The notes below the pieces were generated by a model. It saw only the letters and a list, made by a program, of their open reading frames with translations. It did not search any database and was not told the origin of the DNA. From contig JBBDSM010000117.1 in NCBI GenBank assembly GCA_040904945.1, positions 1-64,000 on the forward strand: a DNA stretch of 64,000 bases, in the 5' to 3' direction. Made by a program: the position numbers and the translations under genes. Below, in pieces: positions 42,078-50,838 of this stretch. The DNA is from JAWLHJ01 sp040904945 (GTDB taxonomy: Bacteria; Gemmatimonadota; Gemmatimonadetes; Longimicrobiales; Gaopeijiaceae). Each line of letters begins with the position of its first letter. Position 1 is the stretch's first letter.

Positions 42078-43013
42078 TCAGCCGGTCCCGCCCGGTCCGC
42101 CCGAAGGTGGGGGCGTGACGACTTGCAACGAGTCGACCAGGGTATCGACGGCTTCCCCGGAATCCGAACCCGTCGTCGGCCCCGGCCAAGCAATCCCTTC
42201 CTCCGGCGGCGTCCCGACAGGAACGAGGACGTGGGTCACGGACGCCGGCAGCACGCTGGGGCGGAGCCAGTAGCTCTTGCGCCAGGTCCCCTGATAATCC
42301 GCGACCCCGTCGATCGTTCCAATCGGGATGCCCCGGGGGTACACACCCAGCCCGCTCGTCACCACGGCTGTCCCGTCCGGGATCGACTCGTTGTAGGCCG
42401 TCCCCGTCAGCACCAGGCGATCCTCTTCACGGAAGGCGCCTCGACGGTTCTCGACGATCCCGTACATCTCCAGACCGCGCGTCATTGCGCTGGCCCGGAA
42501 GTCCGGGTGGGTCCAATCCATCGCCACCGACGTCGCCTGCCCGGCATCCCGTACCACCCCGACCAAGCCGTCGGGGCTGATCACGGGAGCGCCCTCGTCG
42601 ACGCCGTCCCGTAGCCCGACGTCGAGCAGGAAGATGCTCTCCGATCCCGGGGTCCCCGGACGTAGCGCCGTCGCCGAGCGGAAGCGGGGTCCGAGCCGCT
42701 CCCCGAGCTCCAGCAGGCGCCGGAGCGTCCGGTTCTCTTCGACGAGCAGGGACTGGGCGGTCAGGATCGCCGACAGCGAATCCACGCGGAGCATCAGGGC
42801 GTCGACGTCGCCCGCGCGGGTCCGCGCCAGCGTCAGGCCTTCTTGCAGGGCCAGGAACGGTCGCAGCACGCTGGAGCGGAGGCTGCCGGCCACACCCTGC
42901 TGGGCATCCTGGCTCAGAGCCCCCAAGGCGAGCGCCGCGATCACGAACACCGCGGAGAGGAGCGACTGCCTGCGCCCTCCGCCGATGTCGGAATCACCGC
43001 CCAGAACGGCCAC
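42078..43013 (-). CDS. mreC: Rod-shape-determining protein MreC
   Basis: A 311-residue bitopic protein: N-terminal membrane helix (LLSAVFVIAALALGAL), a coiled coil (about 45-100, LRVDSLSAILTAQSLLVEENRTLRR region) and the two beta-barrel MreC domains (SESIFLLDVGLRDGVDEGAPVI, GLVGVVRDAG, VTSGLGVYPRGIPIGTI). The C-terminus adds a Pro/Gly/Asp-rich tail. It links MreB filaments to PBP2. It lies 33 bases after mreB. Confidence 0.94.
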   Translation of the reverse strand: MAVLGGDSDIGGGRRQSLLSAVFVIAALALGALSQDAQQGVAGSLRSSVLRPFLALQEGLTLARTRAGDVDALMLRVDSLSAILTAQSLLVEENRTLRRLLELGERLGPRFRSATALRPGTPGSESIFLLDVGLRDGVDEGAPVISPDGLVGVVRDAGQATSVAMDWTHPDFRASAMTRGLEMYGIVENRRGAFREEDRLVLTGTAYNESIPDGTAVVTSGLGVYPRGIPIGTIDGVADYQGTWRKSYWLRPSVLPASVTHVLVPVGTPPEEGIAWPGPTTGSDSGEAVDTLVDSLQVVTPPPSGGPGGTG

Positions 43014-43046
43014 GCGTTCCTCCCGACGCCGACGTTCGTTCCACGT

Positions 43047-44093
43047 CTACTGTACGAGCACGGAACGGTACTTGTGGAAGTCGTCCAGAACCCGCCCCGC
43101 GCCCCTCACGACGCAGGTGAGCGGCTCCTCGTCCACGTGGATGGGGAGGTTGGTCTCGTGCTGCAGCAGACGGTCGAGGCCGCGAATCATCGCTCCGCCT
43201 CCGGTCATGACGATGCCGCGGTCGACGATGTCGGAGGACAACTCGGGCGGCGTGATCTCGAGCGCGCGCCGGACGGCCTCCACGATCGCCTGGATCGGCT
43301 CCTGGATGCACTCGCGAACCTCCTGCGAGTGCACGGTCACCGTCTTCGGGATCCCCGACACGAGGTCCCGCCCCTTCACCTCCATCTCACGCTCCTCGCC
43401 GAAATCGAACGCGGAGCCGATCTGGATCTTGATCGCCTCGGCGGTGGGCTCACCGATGAGGAGGTTGTAATTCTTCCGCAAGAAGGTGACGATCGCGAGA
43501 TCGAGCTCGTCGCCCCCGACGCGGATGGACGTGTTCGAGACGATGCCGGAGAGCGCAATGACCGCGATCTCGGTCGTCCCGCCCCCGATGTCGATCACCA
43601 TGTTGCCGGTGGGCGTCTCGACGGGGAGGCCCACGCCGATGGCGGCGGCCATGGGCTCGTCCACCATGTAGACGCCCTTGGCGCCCGCGGACATGGCCGA
43701 CGACCGGACCGCGCGGCGCTCGAGCTCCGTGATGCCGGAGGGTACACCGACCACGACCCGAGGCTTGATGCGGAAAACCCGCTTTGCGGTGACCTGCTTG
43801 AGGAAGTGTCGGAGCATCATCTCCGTCACATCGACGTCGGCGATCACACCGTCCTTGAGGGGGCGGATCGCCTCGATCCCTTCCGGGGTGCGGCCTAGCA
43901 TACGCTTGGCCTCCAGCCCGATCCCCATGATCCGGCGGCTCCCCTTCTCGACCGCTACGACCGAGGGCTCGTTCAGGACGATGCCTTCGCCCTTCACGTA
44001 GACCAGGGTATTGGCGGTTCCGAGGTCGACCGCGATGTCGTTGACGGGCACGAGGCGACCCGAGCTCAGCCAATTACTCAGTAAGGACAGCAC
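43047..44093 (-). CDS. mreB: Actin-like cell-shape protein MreB
   Basis: A 348-residue bacterial actin that guides lateral wall synthesis. Nucleotide-binding motifs: phosphate 1 IAVDLGTANTLVYVKG, phosphate 2 MVIDIGGGTTEIAVIA, and adenosine GIVMTGGGAMIRGLD. GTG start at 44093, with no evident Shine-Dalgarno. The 116-base gap to dut contains a 7-bp hairpin just upstream and probably the cluster promoter, though no convincing -35/-10 pair was found. Confidence 0.97.
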   Translation of the reverse strand: MLSLLSNWLSSGRLVPVNDIAVDLGTANTLVYVKGEGIVLNEPSVVAVEKGSRRIMGIGLEAKRMLGRTPEGIEAIRPLKDGVIADVDVTEMMLRHFLKQVTAKRVFRIKPRVVVGVPSGITELERRAVRSSAMSAGAKGVYMVDEPMAAAIGVGLPVETPTGNMVIDIGGGTTEIAVIALSGIVSNTSIRVGGDELDLAIVTFLRKNYNLLIGEPTAEAIKIQIGSAFDFGEEREMEVKGRDLVSGIPKTVTVHSQEVRECIQEPIQAIVEAVRRALEITPPELSSDIVDRGIVMTGGGAMIRGLDRLLQHETNLPIHVDEEPLTCVVRGAGRVLDDFHKYRSVLVQ

Positions 44094-44100
44094 TGTAGCG

Positions 44101-44118
44101 TCTTTTCAGGCGAAAAGA
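44101..44118 (-). repeat. Hairpin immediately upstream of mreB
   Basis: TCTTTTC (44101-44107) pairs with GAAAAGA (44112-44118) around a 4-base loop, ending 8 bases from the GTG start of mreB. It may be the tail of the ald-dut transcript or a translational control structure in the mreB leader. Confidence 0.35.
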
Positions 44119-44209
44119 GGACCAGGCAGGCCGCGATCGGGCCGGGAAGTCGAAACATACGTTTACAGAGAGCGAGATGCCAGAAAATCGTGATGGGCAG
44201 GGAACGATA

Positions 44210-44653
44210 TCACGACGTCCCTGTGCTCCCGAAGCCGCCGGCCCCGCGAGCGGTGCCGCTCAACTCGTCGACCTCGACCAACTCCGGGGTCTCGAAGCGG
44301 GCGAAGACGAGCTGCGCAATGCGCTCGCCGCGCTCCAGCCGAACGGCCTTCGGGCCGAGGTTCTGGAGAATGACGCGAACCTCGCCTCGATAGTCTGGAT
44401 CGATGGTGCCGGGGCTGTTGGGAACGGTGATCCCGTGCTTCAGCGCGAGCCCCGACCGGGGGCGCACCTGACACTCGAGATGCTCTGGCAACTCCAGTGC
44501 AAATCCCGTTCCTACCAGACGAATCGATCCGGGCTCCAACGTGACGTCCTCGGCGGAGCGCACGTCGTAGCCAGCTGCGTGGGCTGTGCCACGGGTCGGG
44601 GCCTCGAGTGCATGGTCTTCCCCGACGCGGACGAACCGAACGACCTCCGTCAT
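44210..44653 (-). CDS. dut: Deoxyuridine 5'-triphosphate nucleotidohydrolase (dUTPase)
   Basis: A 147-residue trimeric dUTPase. All five motifs are visible: AAGYDVRSAED, RPRSGLALKHG, NSPGTIDPDYRGEV, RGERIAQLVF and the C-terminal Gly/Phe motif GAGGFGSTG. It converts dUTP to dUMP, protecting DNA from uracil. ATG 44653 overlaps the ald stop (ATGA), so it ends the rimP-to-dut series. Confidence 0.96.
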   Translation of the reverse strand: MTEVVRFVRVGEDHALEAPTRGTAHAAGYDVRSAEDVTLEPGSIRLVGTGFALELPEHLECQVRPRSGLALKHGITVPNSPGTIDPDYRGEVRVILQNLGPKAVRLERGERIAQLVFARFETPELVEVDELSGTARGAGGFGSTGTS

Positions 44654-45780
44654 GCCCGCCGGTCCCCGAGAAGCGCATTGTCGACGGGAATCGACTCGAG
44701 TCCGAACGCCTCCGCGACCCCAGCATACGTGATCTTCCCCTCGACCACGTTGAGTCCCTTCCGGAGCGCACGATCGTCACTACACGCCTTCCTCCACCCC
44801 TTCCCGGCCAGAGCCCGCGCGTACGGGAGCGTGGCGTTGGTCAGGGCGAGGGTGCTGGTCCGCGGCACGCCGCCCGGCATGTTCGCCACCCCGTAATGGA
44901 TCACGCCCTCGACGGTGTAGACCGGGTCCTTGTGCGTCGTCGGGCGGATCGTCTCGACGCAGCCCCCCTGATCGACGGCGACGTCGACGATGACCGTACC
45001 CGGCCGCATCAGCTTGAGGTCTTCCTTCTCGATCAGCTTCGGCGCCTTGGCGCCAGGGATGAGGACCGCTCCGATGACGAGGTCCGCGTCCTCGACCTGC
45101 TTGCGGATCGCGTACCTGGTGCTGAACAGCCCCTGGACGTTCGCCGGCATGACGTCGTCGAGGTACCGCAAGCGGTGGAGGTCGACGTCCATGATGGAGA
45201 CGCGGGCACCGAGCCCGGCCGCCATCTTCGCCGCGTTCGTGCCGACGACGCCACCTCCGAGAATGAGCACCTTCCCGGACAGCACCCCGGGCACGCCGCC
45301 CAGAAGCACGCCGAGGCCGCCCTGAGGCTTCTCCAGATACTTCGCCCCTTCCTGCACCGCCATGCGGCCCGCCACCTCGCTCATGGGCGTGAGCAAGGGA
45401 AGCTCTCGGCTATCGAGCTCCACGGTCTCGTAAGCGATGGCCACCGCACCCGACTCCATCACGGCACGGGTGAGATCCTCCGACGCGGCGAAGTGGAAGT
45501 AGGTGAAGAGGACCTGACCGGGGCGCATGAGCGGCCACTCCGGCTCGATGGGCTCCTTCACCTTCAGGATCATCTCCGACACGGCCCAGACCTCCTGGGC
45601 CGTGTCGACGACCCGGGCTCCGGCGTGCTCGTAGAAGTCGTCCGTGAAGCCGCTCCCGAGGCCGGCTCCGGCCTCGACGACGATTTCGTGCCCGGCGCGC
45701 GCCAGGTCTTCGGCGCCGGCGGGGGTGAGGGCGACGCGATACTCGTCGGATTTGATCTCGCGGGGGACTCCGATCAGCAT
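44650..45780 (-). CDS. ald: Alanine dehydrogenase
   Basis: A 376-residue NAD-dependent enzyme interconverting alanine and pyruvate/ammonia. The N-terminus LIGVPREIKSDEYRVALTP, substrate residues in MILKVKEP and FTYFHFAASEDLT, the NAD-binding GGGVVGTNAAKMAAGLGA and the C-terminal NMPGGVPRTSTLALTNATLPY are typical. It lies 48 bases after the M16 protease and overlaps dut by 4 bases; the link is probably only co-transcription. Confidence 0.95.
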   Translation of the reverse strand: MLIGVPREIKSDEYRVALTPAGAEDLARAGHEIVVEAGAGLGSGFTDDFYEHAGARVVDTAQEVWAVSEMILKVKEPIEPEWPLMRPGQVLFTYFHFAASEDLTRAVMESGAVAIAYETVELDSRELPLLTPMSEVAGRMAVQEGAKYLEKPQGGLGVLLGGVPGVLSGKVLILGGGVVGTNAAKMAAGLGARVSIMDVDLHRLRYLDDVMPANVQGLFSTRYAIRKQVEDADLVIGAVLIPGAKAPKLIEKEDLKLMRPGTVIVDVAVDQGGCVETIRPTTHKDPVYTVEGVIHYGVANMPGGVPRTSTLALTNATLPYARALAGKGWRKACSDDRALRKGLNVVEGKITYAGVAEAFGLESIPVDNALLGDRRA

Positions 45781-45828
45781 TTCGACTCCTAGAAGGGTGT
45801 TGAAGAGGTTGGATATCTCATGCGTGGC

Positions 45829-47187
45829 TCACGCCGGCCCGAGGGCCAGGGTGAAATGCTCGCTCGCAGCATACCACTGCCGCGCCACGCGCCGCACATC
45901 GTCGAGACCGACGGCGTCGATGCGGCCAAGCAGCTCATCCAGCCCCACGAAGGGCCGATCGTGGAGCTCGAGCGAGGCCAGACGGTGGAGCCGAGAGCCC
46001 GGAGACTCCAGCGATAACATGATCTGGCCCTTGACCTGTCGACGCACGTCCTCCAGCTCGTCGGCACCGAGCCCATTCTCGGAGAGGCGGTCGAGCTCCG
46101 CGCAGATCGCCTCCTGCGCCCGGCGGGCTGTCGCGGGCCTGGTGCCCACATATACGCCGGCCATACCCCTGGCCCGGTAGAACGACTGGAAGCTGAACAC
46201 AGAATAGCAGAGTCCGAGCCCTTCGCGCACCTTCTGGAAAAGCCGGGAGCTCATGCCCCCTCCCAGTGCCGCCGACAGCAGGACGTGCGTGTAGCGATCG
46301 GGATGGGCGTGCTCCGGCACGTCGGTCGCGAACACCAGATGGGTCTGAGCCGAGCCACGCTCGACCGCTTCGAAGCCGCGCCGGGAACGGCCCGGTACGG
46401 CGACGTCCTCGATGCGGCTTCCCCGGGGCGTTCCACCGAACAGGCTCACGGCCCGCTCGACCACCTCGTCGTGATCCACGTTTCCGGCCACGGCCACCAC
46501 GAGGTTCCGGCCGGTGTAGGCCCGGCCATGGACATCGCGCAGCGTATCGACCGTCATCGAAGAGACCGACTCCGAGGTCCCGAGAATCGGGCGGCCGTAA
46601 GGATGGCCTTCCCACAGCCGATCGGCATGCAACTCGAACACCAGGTCGTCCGGCGTGTCCTCGACCTGTGCGATCTCCTCGAGCACCACCTCGCGCTCGA
46701 GGTCGAGATCCCCCGCGTCCAACCGTGGCGCGAGCACTAGATCGGACAGCACGTCGATCGCGTCGGGAAAGTGCTCGTCGAGCACCCTGGCCTGGTAGGC
46801 TGTGTGCTCCCGGGTCGTATATGCGTCGAGGGAGCCCCCCAGGCGCTCGAGGGCGAGCGCGATCTCGGCGGCCGTACGGCGCTCCGTTCCCTTGAACACC
46901 ATGTGCTCGAGAAGATGGCTCGAGCCGGCCTCGGTCTCGTCGCGCTCGTGGGCCCCGCCGTGTCGCACCCAAACGCCGACGGCGGCGGAGCGCACTCCAG
47001 CGATCCGCTCGCTGACCACGATGGTCCCGTTGTCGAGTTCCGTGCGGCGGATCTCGTCCACGCTCCCCGCCGTCGGGTCGGCGATTGCGGAAACCCCAAA
47101 CGACGCGGAGGAGCGCACGGGCCGTGCTGGCCCGTGGCTCCTCCGGCCTACCGCCTGCGGATCGGTACGGTCAGACCCGTGCTTCAT
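45829..47187 (-). CDS. M16 family zinc peptidase (MlpA/YmxG-like)
   Basis: A 452-residue pitrilysin-type metallopeptidase with inverted zinc motif H-x-x-E-H in SSHLLEHMVFKGTERR and the third-ligand Glu in EREVVLEEIAQVED. C-terminal M16C half with GGGMSSRLFQKVREGLGLCYSV is complete. ATG 47187 overlaps the pnp 3' end by 17 bases; the first 45 residues are poorly conserved, so a later start is possible. A pnp-M16-dut order is also found in Bacillus relatives. Substrates unknown. Confidence 0.92.
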   Translation of the reverse strand: MKHGSDRTDPQAVGRRSHGPARPVRSSASFGVSAIADPTAGSVDEIRRTELDNGTIVVSERIAGVRSAAVGVWVRHGGAHERDETEAGSSHLLEHMVFKGTERRTAAEIALALERLGGSLDAYTTREHTAYQARVLDEHFPDAIDVLSDLVLAPRLDAGDLDLEREVVLEEIAQVEDTPDDLVFELHADRLWEGHPYGRPILGTSESVSSMTVDTLRDVHGRAYTGRNLVVAVAGNVDHDEVVERAVSLFGGTPRGSRIEDVAVPGRSRRGFEAVERGSAQTHLVFATDVPEHAHPDRYTHVLLSAALGGGMSSRLFQKVREGLGLCYSVFSFQSFYRARGMAGVYVGTRPATARRAQEAICAELDRLSENGLGADELEDVRRQVKGQIMLSLESPGSRLHRLASLELHDRPFVGLDELLGRIDAVGLDDVRRVARQWYAASEHFTLALGPA

Positions 47188-49294
47188 CCGCCTCCGTGCC
47201 AGCACCTTCCTCAGCCATGGCAGCCTTACGAGAGAGGCGCAACCGCCCCTTCTCATCGATGGAGAGGAGCTTCACCCGAGTGATGTCGCCCTTGTTGAGG
47301 ACGTCCTCGGTCTTCTCGACCCGGCCTTCGGCGAGCTCGGAGATGTGACAGAGGCCCTCCGTTCCGGGCATGATCTCGATGAACGCGCCGAAGGTGGTGG
47401 TGTTCTTCACCGGGCCTTCGTAGATGCGGCCCACCTCGGGATCCTGAACGATGGCCTCGATCATCTCGCGGGCCCGCTGTCCGGACTCGCCGGTCACGGC
47501 CGCGATCTTCACGATGCCCGAGTCGTCGATGTCGATCTGCGCACCGGACTCCTCCTGAATGGCACGGATCGTCTTGCCCTTCGGCCCGATGATCTCGCCG
47601 ATCTTCTCCGGGTTGATCTGGATGGAGATGATCTGCGGCGCGTACGGCGACAGCTCGTCACGGGCAGACGCGATGGTCTGATCCATGAGCCCCAGGATGT
47701 GATGACGTGCCTTGGTGGCGCGCTCGAGCGCCTCCTGCATGATCTCGAAGGACAAGCCCTCGATCTTGATATCCATCTGGATCGAGGTGACTCCGTCCCT
47801 CGTCCCGGCGACCTTGAAGTCCATGTCGCCGAGCGCGTCCTCGAGGCCGAGGATGTCGGTGAGCACGGCCACGTCGTTGCCTTCCTTGATGAGACCCATC
47901 GCCACGCCGGCGCAGGCTTTCCGGAGCGGCACACCCGCGTCCATCAGGGCGAGCGAAGAGGCACACACGGTCGCCATGGAGGACGAGCCGTTCGACTCGA
48001 GGACGTCGGAGACGATCCGGATGGTGTACGGGAATTCGTCGTAGGCCGGGAGCATGGGCTGGATGGCCCGCTCCGCCAGGTTCCCGTGTCCGATCTCGCG
48101 ACGCGACGTGCCGCGGTACGGCTTGGCCTCGCCCACGCAGAACGGCGGGAAGTTGTAATGGAGCATGAACGACTTCGAGACTTCCTCGCGGACGTCGATG
48201 GAGTCGATGCGCTGCTCGTCACGGGCCGTCCCGAGCGTCACCACGCCGAGGGCCTGCGTCTGGCCCCGGGTGAAGAGCGCGGAGCCGTGGGTGCGCGGGA
48301 GCACGCCCACCTCCGACGAGATCGGCCGGATGTCGTCGAGCCCGCGGCCGTCGGCACGCTCACCTTTCTCGAGGATGTGCCGGCGCATGGTCTGCTTCTC
48401 GATGCCCCGCAGGATCTCGCCGACGTCCTTCTCGTAATCGGAGAAGTTTTCGTCATCGCTGAGGGAGGAGAAAATGTCCTCGCGCAGCGCAGCCATAGCC
48501 TGCTGCCGCTCGGACTTCTCCGAGAGGCTCATGGCTTCGGACACCTTGGAGGCGGCCAGGTCCTCGACGCGCGCCTTGAGATCCCGGTTGGGCTCGAGCG
48601 TCGTCCACTCCATGTCCGGAACGTTGTGACCGGCCAGGAGCTCCTCCTGGAGGGCGCACAGCTCCTTGATGGCCTCGTGCGCGACCTTCAGGCCCTCGAG
48701 GATCTCGCTCTCCGGCACCTCGACGGCGCCGCCCTCGACCATGGTGATCGCCTCGGCGGTACCGGCGACGACGATGTCCAGGTCGGAGTACTCGAGCTGC
48801 TGGAACGTCGGGTTGATCACCCAGTTGTCCTTGATGCGCCCGATGCGCACGCCCGCGATCGCCGTGTTGAAGGGGATCTTGGACTGCTTGAGGGCGACCG
48901 ACGCGCCAATCATGGCGACGACGTCGGCGTCGTTCTCCTGGTCCGCCGAAAGGATGAAGCACGCGACCTGCGTCTCGTGCATGAATCCCTCGGGGAAGAG
49001 CGGCCGAATGGGTCGGTCGATCTGGCGAGCGGAAAGGATCTCCTTCTCGCCGGGACGACCTTCGCGCTTGAAGAAGCCGCCCGGGATCTTACCCGCGGCG
49101 TAGCTCTTCTCGCGGTACTCGATGGTGAGCGGGAAGAAGGGGAGATGGGTGGGACGGTCCTGGACCGTCGCGACACACAGCACCACGGTGTCTCCGTACT
49201 GTACCAGGCAGGAGCCGTGGGCGAGCTTGGCCATGCGGCCGAACTCGAGCGACAGCGTGCGCCCGGCGAACTGGCGTTCTAACCTCTGGATCAT
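47171..49294 (-). CDS. pnp: Polyribonucleotide nucleotidyltransferase (PNPase)
   Basis: A 707-residue 3'-5' phosphorolytic exoribonuclease: two RNase PH domains (VLCVATVQDRPTHLPFFPLTIEY at the start, FTRGQTQALGVVTLGTA in the second), a helical linker, KH domain (INPEKIGEIIGPKGKTIRAI) and S1 domain (EGPVKNTTTFGAFIEIMPGTEGLCHISE). Catalytic residues around ASVALMDAGVPL and GDMDFKVAGTRDGVTSIQMD are intact. Its 220-base leader follows rpsO and contains hairpins at 49321-49333 and 49395-49408, reminiscent of PNPase autoregulation. Confidence 0.98.
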   Translation of the reverse strand: MIQRLERQFAGRTLSLEFGRMAKLAHGSCLVQYGDTVVLCVATVQDRPTHLPFFPLTIEYREKSYAAGKIPGGFFKREGRPGEKEILSARQIDRPIRPLFPEGFMHETQVACFILSADQENDADVVAMIGASVALKQSKIPFNTAIAGVRIGRIKDNWVINPTFQQLEYSDLDIVVAGTAEAITMVEGGAVEVPESEILEGLKVAHEAIKELCALQEELLAGHNVPDMEWTTLEPNRDLKARVEDLAASKVSEAMSLSEKSERQQAMAALREDIFSSLSDDENFSDYEKDVGEILRGIEKQTMRRHILEKGERADGRGLDDIRPISSEVGVLPRTHGSALFTRGQTQALGVVTLGTARDEQRIDSIDVREEVSKSFMLHYNFPPFCVGEAKPYRGTSRREIGHGNLAERAIQPMLPAYDEFPYTIRIVSDVLESNGSSSMATVCASSLALMDAGVPLRKACAGVAMGLIKEGNDVAVLTDILGLEDALGDMDFKVAGTRDGVTSIQMDIKIEGLSFEIMQEALERATKARHHILGLMDQTIASARDELSPYAPQIISIQINPEKIGEIIGPKGKTIRAIQEESGAQIDIDDSGIVKIAAVTGESGQRAREMIEAIVQDPEVGRIYEGPVKNTTTFGAFIEIMPGTEGLCHISELAEGRVEKTEDVLNKGDITRVKLLSIDEKGRLRLSRKAAMAEEGAGTEADEARV

Positions 49295-49394
49295 GTAATC
49301 AACTCACTTCGGGTTGGGCCGGGGCGTTTCCCCGACCTCGCGTCTTGTGCCGAAACATCCGAGGACCCGAGGAGAGAGCGACCGCCGCCCGGGG

Positions 49395-49408
49395 CACGCT
49401 TCCGCGTG
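49395..49408. repeat. Hairpin in pnp leader
   Basis: CACGC (49395-49399) and GCGTG (49404-49408) enclose a 4-base loop that reads GGAA (GNRA type) on the minus-strand RNA. A second small stem, GGGG (49321-49324) with CCCC (49330-49333), lies closer to the pnp start. Both are in the untranslated leader of pnp and are candidates for processing or autoregulation. Confidence 0.35.
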
Positions 49409-49470
49409 GGCCCGTCCTGCGGCAATCTAGAGGCCGTCTCCCTACCGATCTCACGTGCGCGTCCGGCACG

Positions 49471-49507
49471 AAAAGGGCGGTCGGGGCCACGTAGGCACCG
49501 ACCGCCC
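49471..49507 (-). terminator. Intrinsic terminator/attenuator after rpsO
   Basis: A perfect 10-bp stem (49475-49484 with 49498-49507, GGGCGGTCGG/CCGACCGCCC), 13-base loop, is followed on the minus strand by TTTT (49474-49471). It starts 8 bases after the rpsO stop, as in the classic rpsO-pnp terminator, so pnp may be expressed by read-through or by its own promoter. Confidence 0.8.
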
Positions 49508-49514
49508 GGAACTT

Positions 49515-49775
49515 CTAGCGGCGCAGTCCGAGATCCGCGATCAGCTCGCGGTACTTCTCGATGTCCGTGCGCCTCAGGTAATCCAACAACCGACGCCGGC
49601 GGCCGACCATCTTGAGCAGGCCCCTGCGGCTGTGGTGGTCCTTCTTGTGCTTGTCGAAATGTCCCCGGAGGTCGTCGATCCTCGACGTCAGGATGGCCAC
49701 CTGAACCGGAGCGCTGCCACGATCGGTGTCGTGGATCTGGTACTTCTTGATGATGTCTTCTTTTACGATCGTCAT
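49515..49775 (-). CDS. rpsO: 30S ribosomal protein S15
   Basis: An 86-residue S15, slightly shorter than the usual 89, that binds 16S rRNA and the S6-S18 pair. The central helices with RIDDLRGHFDKHKKDHHSRRGLLKMVGRRRRLLDYL are highly conserved. A GGAGG lies 14 bases before ATG 49775, farther than usual. It follows ribF with a 106-base gap, in which I see no clear promoter, and precedes the terminator and pnp. Confidence 0.97.
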   Translation of the reverse strand: MTIVKEDIIKKYQIHDTDRGSAPVQVAILTSRIDDLRGHFDKHKKDHHSRRGLLKMVGRRRRLLDYLRRTDIEKYRELIADLGLRR

Positions 49776-49881
49776 ATACGTACGTCGAGCCTCCGCAGGA
49801 GTCTACGCTGCAAGGGAAGCGATGAGCGGCACATGGACCATACGACCCACGACGCCATCTACTTGGTTTCAGCTTTGAAAG

Positions 49882-50838
49882 CTAGGTAAAATGGGGGTCG
49901 GCGTCTACCGCACGAGCGGCTGCGTCCACGTCCTGACGCAGTTGGGCGACGAGGGCTTCGACGCCCCCGAACGGCCGGACGTCCCGGAGGTGCTTCACGA
50001 ACTCGACGCGCACCTCCTCACCGTACAGGTCACCGTCGAAGCCGATCAGGTGAAGCTCGATGGTCGGGGGCGAGCCCTGGAACGTCGGACGGGGCCCGAT
50101 GTGGAGCGCGCCCGGATGAGCCTCGCCGCGTCTGAGCACGCCCCGCACCGCATATACTCCGGGTGGCGGCACGAGCTTGTCGCGATCGCCGATCTGGAGG
50201 TTCGCGGTCGGGAAGCCGAGTCCCTTTCCCCTTCCCTCACCCCGCACGACCACCCCGCGGAGCGAGTACGCCCGCCCCAGGCATGACCGAGCTTCCTCGA
50301 AGCGCGCTTCCCCGAGGGCTCGACGGATGCGAGACGACGAGATGGTCTCGCCGTCCACCTCGACCGGCTGCACGACGTCGACGGAAAAGCCCAGCCGCCC
50401 GCCAAGCTCGCGGATGGTATCCGCGTCTCCGCTCCGATCTCGACCGAAGCCGTGGTCGTATCCGATCACGAGCTCCTCGACGCCGAGACGTCCGACCAGG
50501 ATCTCTTCCACGAAGCGAGCCGGCTCGTAGCGCGACAAAGCCTCCGTGAAGCGCACGAAGACCGCGAAGTCGAGGCCGCTCTCCGCGAGGATCTCCTTCT
50601 TCTCCAGCGGCGTCGTGAGCAGCGGCGGGGCGTCGTCGGGACGCACGACGCGCAGCGGGTGGGGGTCGAAGGTGACGAGGACGCTCCGGCGTCCCGAGGC
50701 GTCGGCGCGCCTCCGGATCTCCTCCAGGACCCGCCAGTGCCCGAGGTGGACACCGTCGAAGGTCCCGACCGTGGCCACGGTCCCCTTATCCGATGGGATG
50801 CCGGGCGGATGTCGCCACTGAACGGAGGGCCCGGTCAC
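49882..50838 (-). CDS. ribF: Bifunctional riboflavin kinase / FAD synthetase
   Basis: A 318-residue enzyme making FMN then FAD. The N-terminal nucleotidyltransferase domain has VGTFDGVHLGHWRVL and the ISSSRIR-type motif TISSSRIRRAL; the C-terminal kinase domain has GRGKGLGFPTANLQ and GRPTF-like GPRPTFQG. GTG start at 50838 overlaps the truB stop (GTGA). The truB-ribF-rpsO order is the standard one. Confidence 0.95.
   Translation of the reverse strand: MTGPSVQWRHPPGIPSDKGTVATVGTFDGVHLGHWRVLEEIRRRADASGRRSVLVTFDPHPLRVVRPDDAPPLLTTPLEKKEILAESGLDFAVFVRFTEALSRYEPARFVEEILVGRLGVEELVIGYDHGFGRDRSGDADTIRELGGRLGFSVDVVQPVEVDGETISSSRIRRALGEARFEEARSCLGRAYSLRGVVVRGEGRGKGLGFPTANLQIGDRDKLVPPPGVYAVRGVLRRGEAHPGALHIGPRPTFQGSPPTIELHLIGFDGDLYGEEVRVEFVKHLRDVRPFGGVEALVAQLRQDVDAAARAVDADPHFT

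Noticed and set aside
46802..49282. 826-codon open frame antisense to pnp
   Set aside because: Shadow of the strongly conserved pnp; the translated sequence is low-complexity Leu/Asp/His/Arg.
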